Assembly (NCBI GenBank): GCA_036924085.1
Contig: JAVGWX010000011.1
Location: 13,828,318 to 13,892,317, forward strand
DNA from: Ariolimax columbianus
Taxonomy: Eukaryota; Mollusca; Gastropoda; Stylommatophora; Arionidae
Direction of reading: 5' to 3'
Length of the DNA: 64,000 nucleotides
The notes under the pieces were generated by a model. It made no database searches and was not told the DNA's origin. It worked only from the letters and a program-made list of their open reading frames with translations. Of the stretch, positions 31,180 to 42,992 are shown in pieces. Within the stretch, counting starts at the first letter, position 1; every line of letters starts with the position of its first letter. Position numbers and translations under genes: made by a program.

Positions 31180-31360
31180 GTAGCAAGGCGCACACATCAC
31201 ATGGAAGTCCGTGGTGTTCGAATCCAGGTTGTCTACTAATGCACTTTCCTTTTTGTCTGGTGTTTGTTTTCAGAGTGTGGATAGTAAACTTTATACTAGT
31301 TCTTACTATTGTTCTCGTCACTAAAATAGCTTGTTATATCTAACACTCCACCCGAGAGGC
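31180..31360 (+). mobile_element. SINE5-like tRNA-derived element
   Basis: GGAAGTCCGTGGTGTTCGAA with TCCAGGTTGTC is a B-box region and TTGTCTGGTGTTTG, then CGTCACTAAAATAGCTTG follow in the same order as 28150-28290 and 28830-28870. Confidence 0.5.
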
Positions 31361-31469
31361 TGCCTAGAGTTTAAACATTAGCATTAATAAATAAAAGGTA
31401 TGTTATTTAGATCTACCAAAACAAAAGTTAAGTGCTGCCTAAAAAAATACTAATATCCGAATGAACAAT

Positions 31470-32050
31470 GTGATACTAGAACAGGTAGACAGTGACTGGT
31501 ATCTGGGACATATAATCACGTGTGATATAGATGTGAAAGGGAAGTGAAGAAGAGAATGGGATTGACAAATAAACATATTTAATATGATGAATATGTGTTG
31601 GCGTCCAGACAAATCACATATATATACATATATATATATATTTAAAAAATGAGAATAATCAGATGTTATTTATAAAACTATATTCAACATTGTTGTACGA
31701 TGCAGAAACATGGACTATGAACAAACATTTGGAGAGCAAACTAGAGGAATGTGTCACATTTTATGGAAAGCTAAGCAAACAAATAGCGATGTTTTGATGA
31801 GAGTAGGCATGGGTAGAGAGAACTATTGACATACATTAACATTAGGCAAGTCCAATTTTTTGGACATATAAAAAGACACGATACTTTATTGAAAACAATA
31901 CTGCAGAAGGGATGGAAGGCGGACAAGATCCGGGCAGCGATATAAGTATAAGTGGGATAGCATCATCGAAATATTGACTAAGGTCAGCATGGCAGAGTGT
32001 ACCACCAAGACAGAGGATATTGGAGGTCCATTTCAGTCAACCTTCGTTGC
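31470..32050 (+). mobile_element. LINE, C-terminal RT fragment
   Basis: In order, with frame breaks: DSDWYLGHIITCDIDVKGK (YLG-x-x-IT in the thumb), VLMRVGMGREN, and near the end TKVSMAECTTKTEDIGGPF. The pattern VLRRVG ... KTILQGKMEG ... TKVSMAECTRL-x-EDR is a common LINE terminus (family knowledge). A (TA)n insertion lies at 31617-31642. Confidence 0.75.
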
Positions 32051-32517
32051 AGAGACAGCACTTGAATTAATACCTTCTTATAATAACGATTTTACTGACA
32101 GCAAGTTGTAGCAAACGTTTCTGAGATATGGATCATAGTGGGCGGAAGATACAGAGCGTCGTTTCATGCCATGACATCTAGAAAATATGTAAAATATCGA
32201 TGGTGCGTATCATAAGAGATGGGTTAAAGTACGCTGTGGATGTTGTTAGCAACCTCATCATACACAAACAAACTTACTGCAGAAACCATAACTGGAAGAA
32301 AACACTCAGTGCTTTGCCTAAGACTTTGGTTAAGGAGTGTTGTATAATGATGGCTCTATGTTTTATTAGGAGCGAAATTGAGACGAATGAATGTCCAACA
32401 CACTTGAATAATTGTATTTCAAATCCTACATCCATCATCGATCGAAATCCATTAGTCTGCCTGTGTAGAATAGTAATGAAAATAAAGACCCCATTTACAC
32501 GCTGCGTTGCATATGGA
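32051..32517. other. Unassigned; 116-codon ORF
   Basis: The plus-strand frame 32200-32550 is open for 116 codons and includes Cys-rich WKKTLSALPKTLVKECCIMM, but I recognise no domain. Its end overlaps the next tandem repeat, which argues against a real gene. Confidence 0.3.
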
Positions 32518-32748
32518 GCTATAGTGTTAAGTCCATGTTCTCACGACTAACATCACTCTAGAAGTGATAGTGTTAGTTCCATGTTCTCACGACCAACAGC
32601 ACACTAGAAGTGATAGTGTTAGGTCCATGTTCTCACGACCAACAGCACACTAGAAGTGATAGTGTTAGGTCCATGTTCTCACGACCAACAGCACACTAGA
32701 AGTGATAGTGTTAGGTCCATGTTCTCACGACCAACAGCACACTAGAAG
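32518..32748. repeat. 46-bp tandem repeat, 5 units
   Basis: Unit GATAGTGTTAGGTCCATGTT, CTCACGACCAACAGCACACT, AGAAGT. The first unit is diverged; the last four are nearly identical. Confidence 0.95.
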
Positions 32749-33344
32749 TGAAGTGGTCATGTTTTCAACAGATACACGCTAAGCAAAATGTTGATTCTAT
32801 CTATTGGAAAATTTTGTGGCTTACGGTTTCTATAACCTCATGTCCAACCTTCCATAGTCGCCTTTTACTTGACATGCTTACAGTGTTACTATTCTTTGTT
32901 CCCCTTTCAGACTCCGACAACAGTCATACATTCTTGCCTTTATTAATCAACGCAAATATGTGTTTATAATTGGACATTTCTGCAGGGCCCATACTGCAGG
33001 AACGGTGCCAAACACTTTTACTGGGCTATAGAAGATTAGATAAGGCGAATGCAAAACGCGCGTAACAATTCGAAACATATACACTTGGCAATGTAGTGCC
33101 ATTGCCCGTGATTTGAAAATGCGTCATTGACCATGTGAAAACAGGACATGTAACGTAGTCCTATGGGACAGTGCTTCCCAAACGTTTCTGGGGGAGGGAC
33201 TAGTAGGGATTTGTCCATTGCAGCATGGACCGGGGCTCACTTTATTGATTATTTGTTTGTGTAGATCGTCTTACATGTGTAATAGAAGGGCGAAGATGGA
33301 GCACAGTTGATGAGCTGGTGGCAGCAAGGGAATCATAGCTAGCT
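32749..33344. other. No recognised feature
   Basis: No gene recognised. AGATTAGATAAGGCGAATGC (33032-33051) resembles the SINE1 3' end. Confidence 0.4.
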
Positions 33345-33582
33345 GGCTGCATCAACGTCAGCGAACCACAACTGACTAAAACTCTATATTCCTCTTACAG
33401 AGGACGGCCCTGGAATCGCTGCACTGATGTAGTCTAAGAGAATAGAGATCACAGTGGGAAGTCAAACTAGGTTTTAAAAAAACCCAGCTAAAACCGGTTG
33501 TGTTGGACCGAACGGCTCAGATATCGCATCCTCGCTGTAAATTACAATAAACCGTCCTTTTCAGAACGAACACATAAGAAGA
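33345..33582 (+). mobile_element. Element B copy
   Basis: AACGTCAGCGAACCACAACT, GGACGGCCCTGGAATCGCTG, AGTCTAAGAGAATAGAGATC, GTTGTGTTGGACCGAACGG, CTCGCTGTAAATTACAATAA and CGTCCTTTTCAGAACGAAC, in element B order, with an AAGAAG tail. Near full length with the CCTTTTCAG-type 3' end. Confidence 0.85.
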
Positions 33583-33824
33583 AGAGGAATCGTATTAAAA
33601 TTAGTTTTAAAGCATGTTTAACCAATTCTCTGATACTATTTCATGTTAGACGTTATAATGTTTCTTTTTGTAAGGATTGTCGCTAACAACCGTAAGCTGT
33701 TGTTATTTTTCTTGGCGCCCTTTGCTGTTTGGCGAAATAGGACTCACGGGCTGGTACCAACCCGCGGACCATCGCTTCAGGAAGCATTGTTATGGCATAC
33801 GCTGCTGTCAACGAAGAAGTGCTA

Positions 33825-33990
33825 GAGGCTTCATTGTAATAAGGTTGGCTGGTCAGTTTCCTTCTTCGCTGCCTTCCCTACCCTAACAGTAAGCCAGGTA
33901 CCCATTTACGGCTGGGTCAAATTGAGTGTCGACAACGCGGATAATACATTTGCTGTGAGAAACCATCGCTCTACCACTTTTACTATGCCT
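33825..33990 (-). mobile_element. SINE4-like tRNA-derived element
   Basis: The minus strand has GTGGTAGAGCGATGGTTTC (A-box-like), GACACTCAATTTGACCCAGC, CGTAAATGGGTACCTGGC, TAGGGTAGGGAAGGCAGCG and GGAAACTGACCAGCC, in the same order as 4885-5045. Confidence 0.65.
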
Positions 33991-34456
33991 CTCAGATGCC
34001 GAAACCAGGAAACGAAGTACACACGTGACTTGGGGTTTTTCTATCGAACGACGACAGCATGAGAGGGGGGATGGAGGGGTATGAAAATTGTGGACAACTG
34101 TAGATAAGTGAAAGAGGGAAGAGGTATTTCATTTGAAAGTGGAAGTCAAATTCACATACCGCTTAGCAACTCACTCTGTCTTTTCTCTCGCGTAGAAATC
34201 TATCAACAGTAACGACCTGTCTTATCTGAATCTTACAGTCCAACTAAACTCTGGTGAACATTCTTCCGTTGGTATCCCTCTTACCAAGCCTTGTAATCTT
34301 TCTAAACTAGAAATCTATACACACGAAGAGAGTGTTTACTTACCTTTGTTTCACATATTGACATTGAGTCATATATATCCAATTGATGTATTGTGTGGGA
34401 CGAAACTAAGTCTTTAGTATAATGTAAGCGATTATAACATTTAAGCTTGTGTGTTT
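33991..34456. other. No recognised feature
   Basis: No gene or repeat recognised. Confidence 0.4.
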
Positions 34457-34464
34457 GATTAAGG

Positions 34465-35500
34465 CAGCGTTTCTCAACCGGGGTTACCCGTAACCATAGG
34501 GTTCCACGAGAAATCGCTGGAGGTTCCACGAGAAATCGCTAAAGGTTCCAGGAGAAATCGCTAGAGGTTCCACGAGAAATCGCTAGGGGTTCCGCTAGAG
34601 GTTCCAGGAGACATCGCTAGAGGTTCCACGAGAAATCGCTAGAGGTTCCACGAGACATCGCTAGAGGTTCCAGGAGGCATCGCTAGAGGTTCCACGAGAC
34701 ATCGCTAGAGGTTCCACGAGAAATCGCTATTGGTTCCACGAGAAATCGCTAGAGGTTCCACGAGACATCGCTAGAGGTTCCACGAAACATCGCTAGAGGT
34801 TCCACGAGACATCGCTAGAGGTTCCACGAGACATCGCTAGAGGTTCCACGAGAAATCGCTAGTGGTTCCACGAGAAATCGCTAGAGGTTCCACGAGACAT
34901 CGCTAGAGGTTCCACGCGAAATCGTGATTAATATACTAATATGTAAATTTATTTTAAAACCATTTTTGTGTTTAATTTTATATTCACAATTTTACCAAAT
35001 ACGTGCGACATTTTGTTGGACAGTTCTTTAGTATTATAATAGTCTTCAAATTATTATATTATTTAGCATAATTGACCTCAACATACGTTTTTGTTTACTA
35101 AATGTCCAGCACAAGTTTCATATCAGAAAAGTACATTTCTTATGACATTTGACCTTGACGTAACAAACAAATTTTTCCAGCAAGGTCAATAAACGAGTCT
35201 GTTTTTTAAAATTTTGCTTATGTTGTTATACACGATATTAAATGTTTATTTTGTGTGTTTTTATATTTGAGATTTCTTGAGCAGGCAGTTTCTCATTTGC
35301 AAAAACATTTTATTGTCAATAAAGATCCGATTTTTTTGCTTAAAGCATAATAGAAAAAAACATGTTTTTCTACGAGCTTGAAGTTTATAAAAATGAAAGA
35401 AAGATATTAATAAAGATATATAATAATGTGTAAGTGGGCGTTCTCTGAGACATGAATATCATTTCAAGGGTTCAGCAAGTTTAACTGGTGAGAAACGATG
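34465..35500. mobile_element. hAT-like non-autonomous DNA transposon
   Basis: Left end CAGCGTTTCTCAACC; the right end read inward is CATCGTTTCTCACCA, 12 of 15 matching. Ends of the CAG-N-GTTTCTCAACC type are typical of hAT elements, which make 8-bp TSDs (family knowledge). The flanks GATTAAGG (34457-34464) and GGTTAAGT (35501-35508) match at 6 of 8. No transposase frame is present in the 1,036 bp, so it would need one in trans. A 22-bp array lies next to the left end. Confidence 0.65.
34495..34922. repeat. 22-bp minisatellite, about 19 units
   Basis: Unit AGGTTCCACGAGAAATCGCT plus AG, with GAGACATCG and CAGGAG variants. It lies inside the hAT-like element just after its left terminus, where GGGTTCCACGAGAAATCG appears as a single-copy subterminal sequence. 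Confidence 0.95.
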
Positions 35501-35697
35501 GGTTAAGTCGCGTGAAGTGGATGTCCCTGGGAGGGGAAGGGCCAATCAATAGTGGGGACAGGGAAGGGCTAGAACATTAAAGCATTTTGTGGATAGATAT
35601 TATGAATGACCCCTTACATAATATTGTTCCATATGGAGCATAGGGCTGTCATATTTTCGTCGTTCTTTTTAGTAAGTAAAATTCTGCGTTATAAGTC
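35501..35697. other. No recognised feature
   Basis: Short spacer between the hAT-like element and the 17-bp array. Confidence 0.4.
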
Positions 35698-36795
35698 TAG
35701 TGTTTCGACAAGTATAGTGTTATGACAAGTATAGTATTATGACAAGTATAGTATTATGACAAGTATAGTATTATGACAAGTATAGTATTATGACAAGTAT
35801 AGTATTATGACAAGTATAGTGTTATGACAAGTATAGTGTTATGACAAGTATAGTGTTATGACAAGTATAGTATTATGACAAGTATAGTATTATGACAAGT
35901 ATAGTATTATGACAAGTATAGTGTTATGACAAGTATAGTGTTATGACAAGTATAGTGTTATGACAAGTATAGTATTATGACAAGTATAGTATTATGACAA
36001 GTATAGTGTTATGACAAGTATAGTATTATGACAAGTATAGTATTATGACAAGTATAGTATTATGACAAGTATAGTATTATGACAAGTATAGTATTATGAC
36101 AAGTATAGTATTATGACAAGTATAGTGTTATGACAAGTATAGTATTATGACAAGTATAGTATTATGACAAGTATAGTATTATGACAAGTATAGTGTTATG
36201 ACAAGTATAGTGTTATGACAAGTATAGTGTTATGACAAGTATAGTGTTATGACAAGTATAGTGTTATGACAAGTATAGTGTTATGACAAGTATAGTATTA
36301 TGACAAGTATAGTGTTATGACAAGTATAGTATTATGACAAGTATAGTGTTATGACAAGTATAGTATTATGACAAGTATAGTATTATGACAAGTATAGTGT
36401 TATGACAAGTATAGTGTTATGGCAAGTATAGTGTTATGACAAGTATAGTGTTATGACAAGTATAGTGTTATGGCAAGTATAGTGTTATGGCAAGTATAGT
36501 GTTATGACAAGTATAGTGTTATGACAAGTATAGTGTTATGACAAGTATAGTGTTATGACAAGTATAGTGTTATGGAAGTATAGTGTTATGGAAGTATAGT
36601 GTAATGACAAGTATAGTGTTATGGAAGTATTGTGTTATGCAAGTATAGTGTTGTGTTGTGGCAAGTATAGTGTTATGGAAGTATAGTGTTATGGAAGTAT
36701 AGTGTTGTGACAAGTATAGTTTTTTTAGAAGTATAGTGTTGAGGCAAGTATAGTGTTATGACAAGTATAGTGTTATGACAAGTATAGTGTTATGG
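35698..36795. repeat. 17-bp minisatellite, about 64 units
   Basis: Unit TATAGTGTTATGACAAG. Two main variants, GTGTTATG and GTATTATG, alternate in blocks. The right end (36560-36795) decays with 1-2 base deletions (GGAAG units). The array keeps a highly regular AT-rich 17-bp period. Confidence 0.97.
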
Positions 36796-37960
36796 AGAAA
36801 AAGGCATCCGACATCCATTCCAGGTTATCTACTTTCTGGGCAAGGCCAATTACAATGACCAGTGACCCTTGAATTCAATGTCCTTCTTCGGGTCGCCGAC
36901 CTGGTGGAGGCGGGGACAAACAGCGTTTAGAGGTCAGCTAAGTTAACGACATCAGCCACATAATCAAGCTGACACCTTGCTCAGTGTGGCTTTCTCCTTC
37001 ATTCACGTTTCAGACATGTTGACCTGTATTGTTAGTCTTTTAGCTTCGTTCTTCTGTCATTCTTTCATGTGGCAGTAATCCATCTACTCACCACCCCCAC
37101 CCCCCCCCCCCTTTTTCAGGACTAAAAATAAAACTTCAAGCATGGCGACATATTATACCTTATATCATAATCACTTGGCACGTCGACTGGAGTATACGAC
37201 TATTGATCGCCACAACATCGTGTACCGAGCATTGTTAATCATTTCTACTGCTGACCGTGGTTCCCTTACTTCTCCTTCCTTCTTCCTACTCTTGCATGCA
37301 TCAATTTGAATACATTTAAAGGAACTGGTCAATCTGAGGTTACTGATGGCTCCGTTCAGCAGTGCTCTTCAAATCTGGGTCAATTACCCAGAATTGGATA
37401 CAAGTGGTTTTTCTTTGAATAGTAACACACCTCGCACTACTACGTGTTAACATTTACCGTAGAAGTACAAAGACAGTGTCCATGTCTGGAACTCACATTA
37501 CAGGATTACCATGAATATACTGCTGATAATTTAATCTCTGTGTCTTCATTGAAATGTTTTCGTTTCTTAGTAAAGATTGAAGCTGATATGTCACAGCATT
37601 TGTTCTTTGAGCTTTGACTTCTTCCACCATGCTCATCTGTGGACATGTTTACCATTTATCTGTTTAATCTAAGTAGATGAAGTTCCGTGTTTCTGTTCTG
37701 CCTTCATTGCTTCCTGTCTACATTCCTTACTTCCGTTGTTTGCTGTGCCTGTTTTAATAAATGACTTCTCAATTTGCTAACAAGACACTTATGGAGGAAA
37801 GCTTAATTACCCACACCTATTTATTTTCTCAACAAGTTTTTGATGCCATCCTGCTACTGTTTTTCTCTGTCCCCTTCTGTCTCTCTTGTCGTCTGTTTAT
37901 AACACAATAATGACAGTGAATAGCTCCCATGGTATGCGTATAGAAAGATCACAAATATGA
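36796..37960. other. No recognised feature; poly-C at 37089-37110
   Basis: More than 1.1 kb without recognised genes or repeats apart from the C-rich tract. No ORF above 60 codons, so it is not obviously coding. Confidence 0.45.
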
Positions 37961-37964
37961 GAAA

Positions 37965-38295
37965 AAGCTCTTCTTCTTCGCTTGCAGGATCTTTGTTCAT
38001 GCTATATCTTTATGCCAATAGCCATAATGAAGACTGCAGTCTTCACCAGGTCAGAGCGACTGCCTGACAGCTTTTGTCTCAGCTTCCCACCCTCTGACCA
38101 GGTCTGGTGTCTCATATCCTTATAGAGTGGTCATTCCTGTAGAATGTGTTCAAGATTTTGGCACCCTGTTCCACGTGGGCATTCATTGGTGTATGCGATC
38201 TTTAGTCCGTATAGGTGTTCTAGTAGTCTGCAGTGAACAGTTCTCAGTCTAAATAAGGTTTCTTGGTTTCCGTTGAGTTGGTGAATTGGGTCTTC
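37965..38295 (-). mobile_element. LINE, zinc-knuckle C-terminus
   Basis: Minus strand: HQLNGNQETLFRLRTVHCRL, EHLYGLKIAYTNECPRGTGC, QNLEHILQE, a stop, PLYKDMRHQTWSEG, KLRQKLSGSRSDLVKTAVFI and a stop. It is the post-RNase H end of a LINE polyprotein with the knuckle C-x-x-G...EHIL altered from C-x-C to C-P-R. The tail is GCGAAGAAGAAG. One in-frame stop aside, the frame is largely open. Confidence 0.85.
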
Positions 38296-38439
38296 TCTCC
38301 ATTAGTGTATATACTGGTTTCTGATGATCTCTCGGTATGGTAAATTACCTTCCAAGAATGTTGCAAAAGGCTACTCCAGAAGGCTGTGCATGATGGCTAG
38401 CAACAACATCATGTAAAATCACGTCTATTCCTTTTTCGG
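38296..38439. other. No recognised feature
   Basis: Short spacer. Confidence 0.4.
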
Positions 38440-38610
38440 CGGTATTCCTGAAAGGGATTTTATGTCGTAGTTTATAACTAGGCTTTGATTTCTGCGCTTT
38501 TCGTCACCACACATCCAGTTTCAGCTTGCTTTTTAACTACTGGGTTTGCCGTCCCTATATGATCCATATTCTCTTAGACTACACTAGTGCAGTCTACTGA
38601 AACTGTCAAT
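38440..38610 (-). mobile_element. Element B copy
   Basis: The minus strand has AGTCTAAGAGAATATGGATC, CGGCAAACCCAGTAG, GCTGAAACTGGATGTGTGG, CGAAAAGCGCAGAAATC and TATAAACTACGACATAAAA, in element B order, diverged. Confidence 0.7.
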
Positions 38611-39180
38611 GCTGGCATACATGCCACATGAAAGGGGGACAAGCTGTAGTGCTTGCCCTGAGCCTTGCGTGTAGAGAAAGGCCAGACGGTGAATATAAAA
38701 ATGTGGACGGTGTTGAAGCAGCCCCGCCCATTGTTCACGCTGGAAATGGCGAACGTTTTCAGGAAAGGTTATGTATTGTGCTGAGCACGCTTGCTCTCTC
38801 TATCTGCGGTGCCTTGCTAACCAATCTGCGTGCTTGCCTTGACCTCTCGAGGCTCGACGATGAGTCAGAAACCACCAAATAAGGCGCAAATAAATAAAGA
38901 TTTGTTGTCCTTCCTTTCAGTGAGTTTGCCGCCCAGTATAACCGTTGAAAGCAGCGGATCCGAAACTATGTTTCTCTTGGTCCCGATTTGAAACTGAAAA
39001 TATGATCGGACGTATTTATTGAAAACAATTATCTACTTATTGTTCTGAGCAAATGTCTCTACATGGATGTAAATGGTCTCAGACTGACCACTGCGTCATC
39101 TATCTGTCTGTCTGTTAATATATATATGGTCATTCCAGCCATGGTGTATGGCTGTGAGGTGTAGAACTTACGAAACAGTG
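38611..39180. other. Unassigned; 84-codon ORF
   Basis: The plus frame 38628-38882 is open for 84 codons (starts MKGGQAVVLALSLACRER) with no recognised domain. Its status is unknown. Confidence 0.3.
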
Positions 39181-39182
39181 AC

Positions 39183-39565
39183 ATGGCGCGGCTCCAAGCT
39201 ACTCAACTAGTGAGGGAGCTTTCAGTAGAAGACCACATCCGCAACACAGCCATCAGGCGTCAAACCCGCTTCTATCGCGTCGCAGATACCGCGTTGATAA
39301 GAAAGTACAGATGTGCAGACCACGTGGTACACATACCTGACAATAGATGGACACGTAAGTTTAGTCATCTCATGAGAATACACCCTCATCAGCTTCCACA
39401 ATGGATTTACAACGCTAGTAGATCTGATTACAAAGTAAAAAGGCGGCAGCTAGGCAAATGGATAGGTGCCATTCCGAGTTATTGTACATCGACAAGGGCT
39501 CACAACGTCCTACTTAGCGCAAAACAGGCGACTTAAGCTTCCCACGCCGCTCAACTACAAAAGCG
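39183..39565 (+). mobile_element. LINE I, C-terminal RT fragment, copy 1
   Basis: A 117-codon open frame: ARLQATQLVRELSVEDHIRN (RLQA-x-EMRFLR ... RN-x-x-IR pattern), RKFSHLMRIHPHQLPQWIYN (FGHLMRM), KVKRRQLGKWIGAIP (RGRP-x-KRW-x-D-x-I). After the stop, CCACGCCGCTCAACTACAAA matches CCACGTCGCTCAACGGCACA after the copy at 48245-48560. The frame before 39183 continues to GVRTYETVT and a break. Confidence 0.8.
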
Positions 39566-40110
39566 GAAAGAAAAGACAATAAGTAAGAAAATTACCGAAC
39601 TATTTTCTGACATGTTCATTTTATTAAACGTTTTTATATCCTTGATTGTCTTTGAATATTCTTCCATATGTGTCAACATCTCGTGCTCCACCGTTTGAGA
39701 CCGCGGTTCCAGCCAGTGGGTGCAGAAACAATTGCGCGTGCTTCCTTTTTGAGCCAACGCCATTGGTTCTATCCTGTGACTCATGTTCACCAATCTTTCC
39801 CGCGTTTGTCTGTGTACATGGAATGACCTATACGGAAGCTTGAAGTATATTATACTTGCAGCTTGTTATTGTTGCGTCAAATACGGCGTTGGTTCGAATA
39901 TAGTGCGGTCTAGAATTTAGTGCGACCCTGATAAATATTTGAAAAACACATATGTCCATCACCAGAACTTCTAGAGCGATTTCTATATTTAGCCGCGTCT
40001 CTTCTACCCTGTGGTGCAGATGTTTGTCAGAAAGAACGCGATAATTATATTCCCTGTCTTCTTAGTGGGCTGGTTGAATTATAATCCCTGAACTTCTATA
40101 GAATCGTATA
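39566..40110. other. No recognised feature
   Basis: No gene or repeat recognised. Confidence 0.4.
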
Positions 40111-40224
40111 TTATCATCCTAGTAGACTTTGGGTCGTGCTCTGGGTCTGGATCTTATTATAAGCTCCCAAATGCCTGCCGTGGTAGCCGCTTTCTTTCTG
40201 CAGACATGGTTTCCGCACTAAAGT

Positions 40225-40400
40225 TGTGATTGCTCCGTTCAAGTCAGGAAAGCCAGGATTTCGAAATCGTATCGTCTCATTGTGGACCTTGTCTCTTCTT
40301 GTTACCTGTACCAGCATTCTTAGATCATTCATTTCAGATCCTTGAAGCTGTCTTTTCTAGGCTGTGGTCCATCGTCCATGACTCATACCAGTAAGCCCAA
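40225..40400 (-). mobile_element. LINE, RT C-terminal fragment
   Basis: Minus strand: a remnant ending in MSHGRWTTA, then KRQLQGSEMNDLRMLVQVTR and RDKVHNETIR. It corresponds to RKLQATEMRFLRKI-x-GVTRRDKVRNEEIR of LINE termini. 5' and 3' truncated. Confidence 0.75.
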
Positions 40401-40532
40401 ACATAGATACATAATGCTGTATACAACAATCTTAGTTTACCTACTTATTTCTTTTATGTGGTGAGAAATCCTCTATAGACAAATCCACAACCTCAGGCGA
40501 ACCACTTTCTCCTTTAGATACATTAAAATGTC

Positions 40533-41415
40533 ACAGTCCACTGACATATAGGTAGGTCTGCTCGGCGCAGCTCCACTGACATATAGGTCTGCTCGGCGTG
40601 GCTCCACTGACATATAGGTTTGATCGGCGTGGCTCCACTGACATATAGGTCTGCTCGATGACAGTCCACTGACATATAAGTCTGCGCGGCTCCACTGACA
40701 TATAAGTCTGCTTGGCGCGGCTCCACTGACATATAGGTCTGCTCGGGGACAGTCCACTGACATATAGGTCTGCTTGGCGACAGTCCACTGACATATAGGC
40801 CTGCTCTGCGTGGCTCCACTGACATATATGTCTGCTGTGCGTGGCTCCACTGACATATAGGTCTGCTCGGAGTGGCTCCACTGACATATGTCTGCTTGGC
40901 GTGGCTCCACTGGCATATAGGTCTGCTCGACGACAGCCCACTCACATATATGTCTGCTTGGTGTCAGTCCACTGACATATAGGTCTGCTCGGCGCGGCTC
41001 CACTGACATATCATTCTGCTTGGTGACAGTCCACTGACATATAGGTCTGCTCGGCGGGGCTCCACTGACATATCATTCTGCTCGGTGACAGTCCACTGAC
41101 ATATAGGTCTGCTCGGCGGGGCTCCACTGACATATCATTCTGCTCGGTGACAGTCCACTGACATATAGGTCTGCTCGGCGGGGCTCCACTGACATATCAT
41201 TCTGCTCGGTGACAGTCCACTGACATATAGGCCTGCTCTGCGACAGCCCACTGACATATAGGCCTGCTCGGCGACAGCCCACTGACATATAGGTCTGCTT
41301 GGTGACAGTCCACTGACATATAGGCCTGCTCTGCCACAGCCCACTGACATATAGGTCTGCTTGGTGACAGTCCACTGACATATAGGTCTGCTTGGCGTGG
41401 ATCCACTGACATCGG
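40533..41415. repeat. 31-bp minisatellite, about 28 units
   Basis: Unit CCACTGACATATAGGTCTGC followed by TCGGCGACAGT or TCGGCGTGGCT. A two-unit block with CATATCATTCTGCTCGGTG recurs three to four times at 41005-41215, so 62-bp dimers were amplified on top of the 31-bp unit. Minus-strand ORFs of 90-178 codons in all frames are a by-product of a stop-free unit whose length is not a multiple of three. Confidence 0.97.
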
Positions 41416-41479
41416 ACCGCTCCGGCCTCTGTTCACTGTTGTATGTTTCTTCTCTCCACATGGACACATGTCTGTGTGT

Positions 41480-41770
41480 TCAATTTCTAATTGATTGAAC
41501 AGTTCATTTTTTTCAGTCTGTCATTTTTCTTTGAAGTTAATTTGTATCATTGTCTTTTTTTCTTCATATGTAGCTCAGTCATCCATTTGACTTTACTTTT
41601 TGTCCTCAATAGCTAACCCATATATCCTGTCATTTCCATGTATCGTACAGTGTGCAGGAATCCACTGTTTTTTCAAACTTTTGAAATTGGCGCTGATATT
41701 CTGCCAGGCTGTCCAGTTGTTGTTGTGGTTTCTGATGGCCATTATCGCTGATAAGGAATATGTAAGTCAG
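41480..41770 (-). mobile_element. LINE RNase H domain fragment
   Basis: Minus strand: AIMAIRNHNNNWTAWQNIS, KKQWIPAHCTIHGNDRIYG, then TYEEKKTMIQINFKEK. QWIPAHC-x-IHGN-x-x-AD is the end of the RNase HI domain in I-group LINEs. Here the D after HGN is displaced by a frame change, so it is dead. Confidence 0.78.
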
Positions 41771-41894
41771 ATAATCTGATTTGATTCAAACCACCATTTC
41801 CAGCCTAAACCCTGGAAATATATTAAAGAACGTGGTCCGTGTAACACCAGTTGACAACCCATGCTTCAGTTGGAACATTAATCCTATACTAAAC

Positions 41895-42030
41895 TTAGCT
41901 CAGCACATCCACCTGGAGGACCCCGGTCCACCTTCATCAGCATGCTCGGAATGTGAGGAAAGCTACAACCCGTCACTAAACGTCCTTTTCAGAGCGCACA
42001 AAAGAGTAATCATGGGCAATCAACAACTAC
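41895..42030 (+). mobile_element. Element A, 3' fragment
   Basis: CACCTGGAGGACCCCGGTCC, ACCTTCATCAGCATGCTCGG, AGCGCACAAAAGAGTAATC and ATGGGCAATCAACAACTACC match the element A 3' half. The 124-codon ORF at 41781-42155 runs through it by chance. Confidence 0.8.
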
Positions 42031-42985
42031 CTTATTATTTTTTTCAACGCGACCACGCAACCTTATTTGTCGTCTGGTGCCCACCTAACATTGAAATAGT
42101 TCGGTGTTTAGTGGTACACTCTCTAAGAAAAGCACGTAATTACAGGATGCCATAATATCACCGTTTATACATTTTAAAACTTGCCACGAAAGCGGGTTGT
42201 TCAAGCAATAGTGGCCCTGTCTGAGAGAGCCATTTGAAAAAATAAAGACCCAATTCTGAATTCTTGTGGAGTGCTAAGAAGATCTGCCACGAAAGTGACG
42301 TTCTCTGAGCAAACGATAAAATTGAAAGGTGCAGTCAAAAATTATGCGTGTAGAAACTGGCGTTTCAAATATTTTGGACGCCTTTTTCAGTCCTAACAGT
42401 GTGGCCAATCTCCGGTGGCTGGTGTCTGGCCAACTGAAGCGAGGTCCGGCCAGTGATTAGATTGTGGGGTGCGGGGGGATTTAGAATGTGATAACGTTGC
42501 CAGATGTCAGTAGACGCTCGATGAATGTCAAGGTTGGGTGAGGTCCTGCAAAGGGAAGAAGAATGTCGGTTTCGCCCAATCTGACGCGTAAGATATTTGT
42601 GGCCGCATTTTATCTGCGGAAATTCCTTTCACTAGTCTATATCTGCGTGTCACCTACCCGTCTAGGCGTCTGGTAATGGAAAAAAGGAGATAATGAGTCG
42701 CTTTCATTGTCTTGAGAATTGTATGTCCAGACTTTGAAACATCTGCGTAGTAAAGTGGCAGCGCTCCAGATTCGAACGGCGAAATCGTAATACTCCGATC
42801 ACTGTTATTTACACCTCCTAGATCAGTATTTTTCCCAGTGCCGATTCCTAGAAATGTCCTGCCGGTCCGCGGGTAAGTTATTTCGGTGATCACAGTAAGG
42901 TGATCACATTAAGGTGATTTAAGCTTTGTTAAATTGTTGGTCGTATCTTTAACTACCTATTTTTGTGAGAAGACTTTTATCAGCG
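42031..42985. other. No recognised feature
   Basis: About 950 bp with no recognised gene. GTGATCACAGTAAGGTGATC (42885-42904) is a small local repeat. Confidence 0.4.
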
Positions 42986-42992
42986 ATAAATT

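Noticed and set aside
32200..32550. 116-codon ORF as a gene
   Set aside because: No recognised domain, and its end runs into a tandem repeat; no splice or promoter context. Left unassigned.
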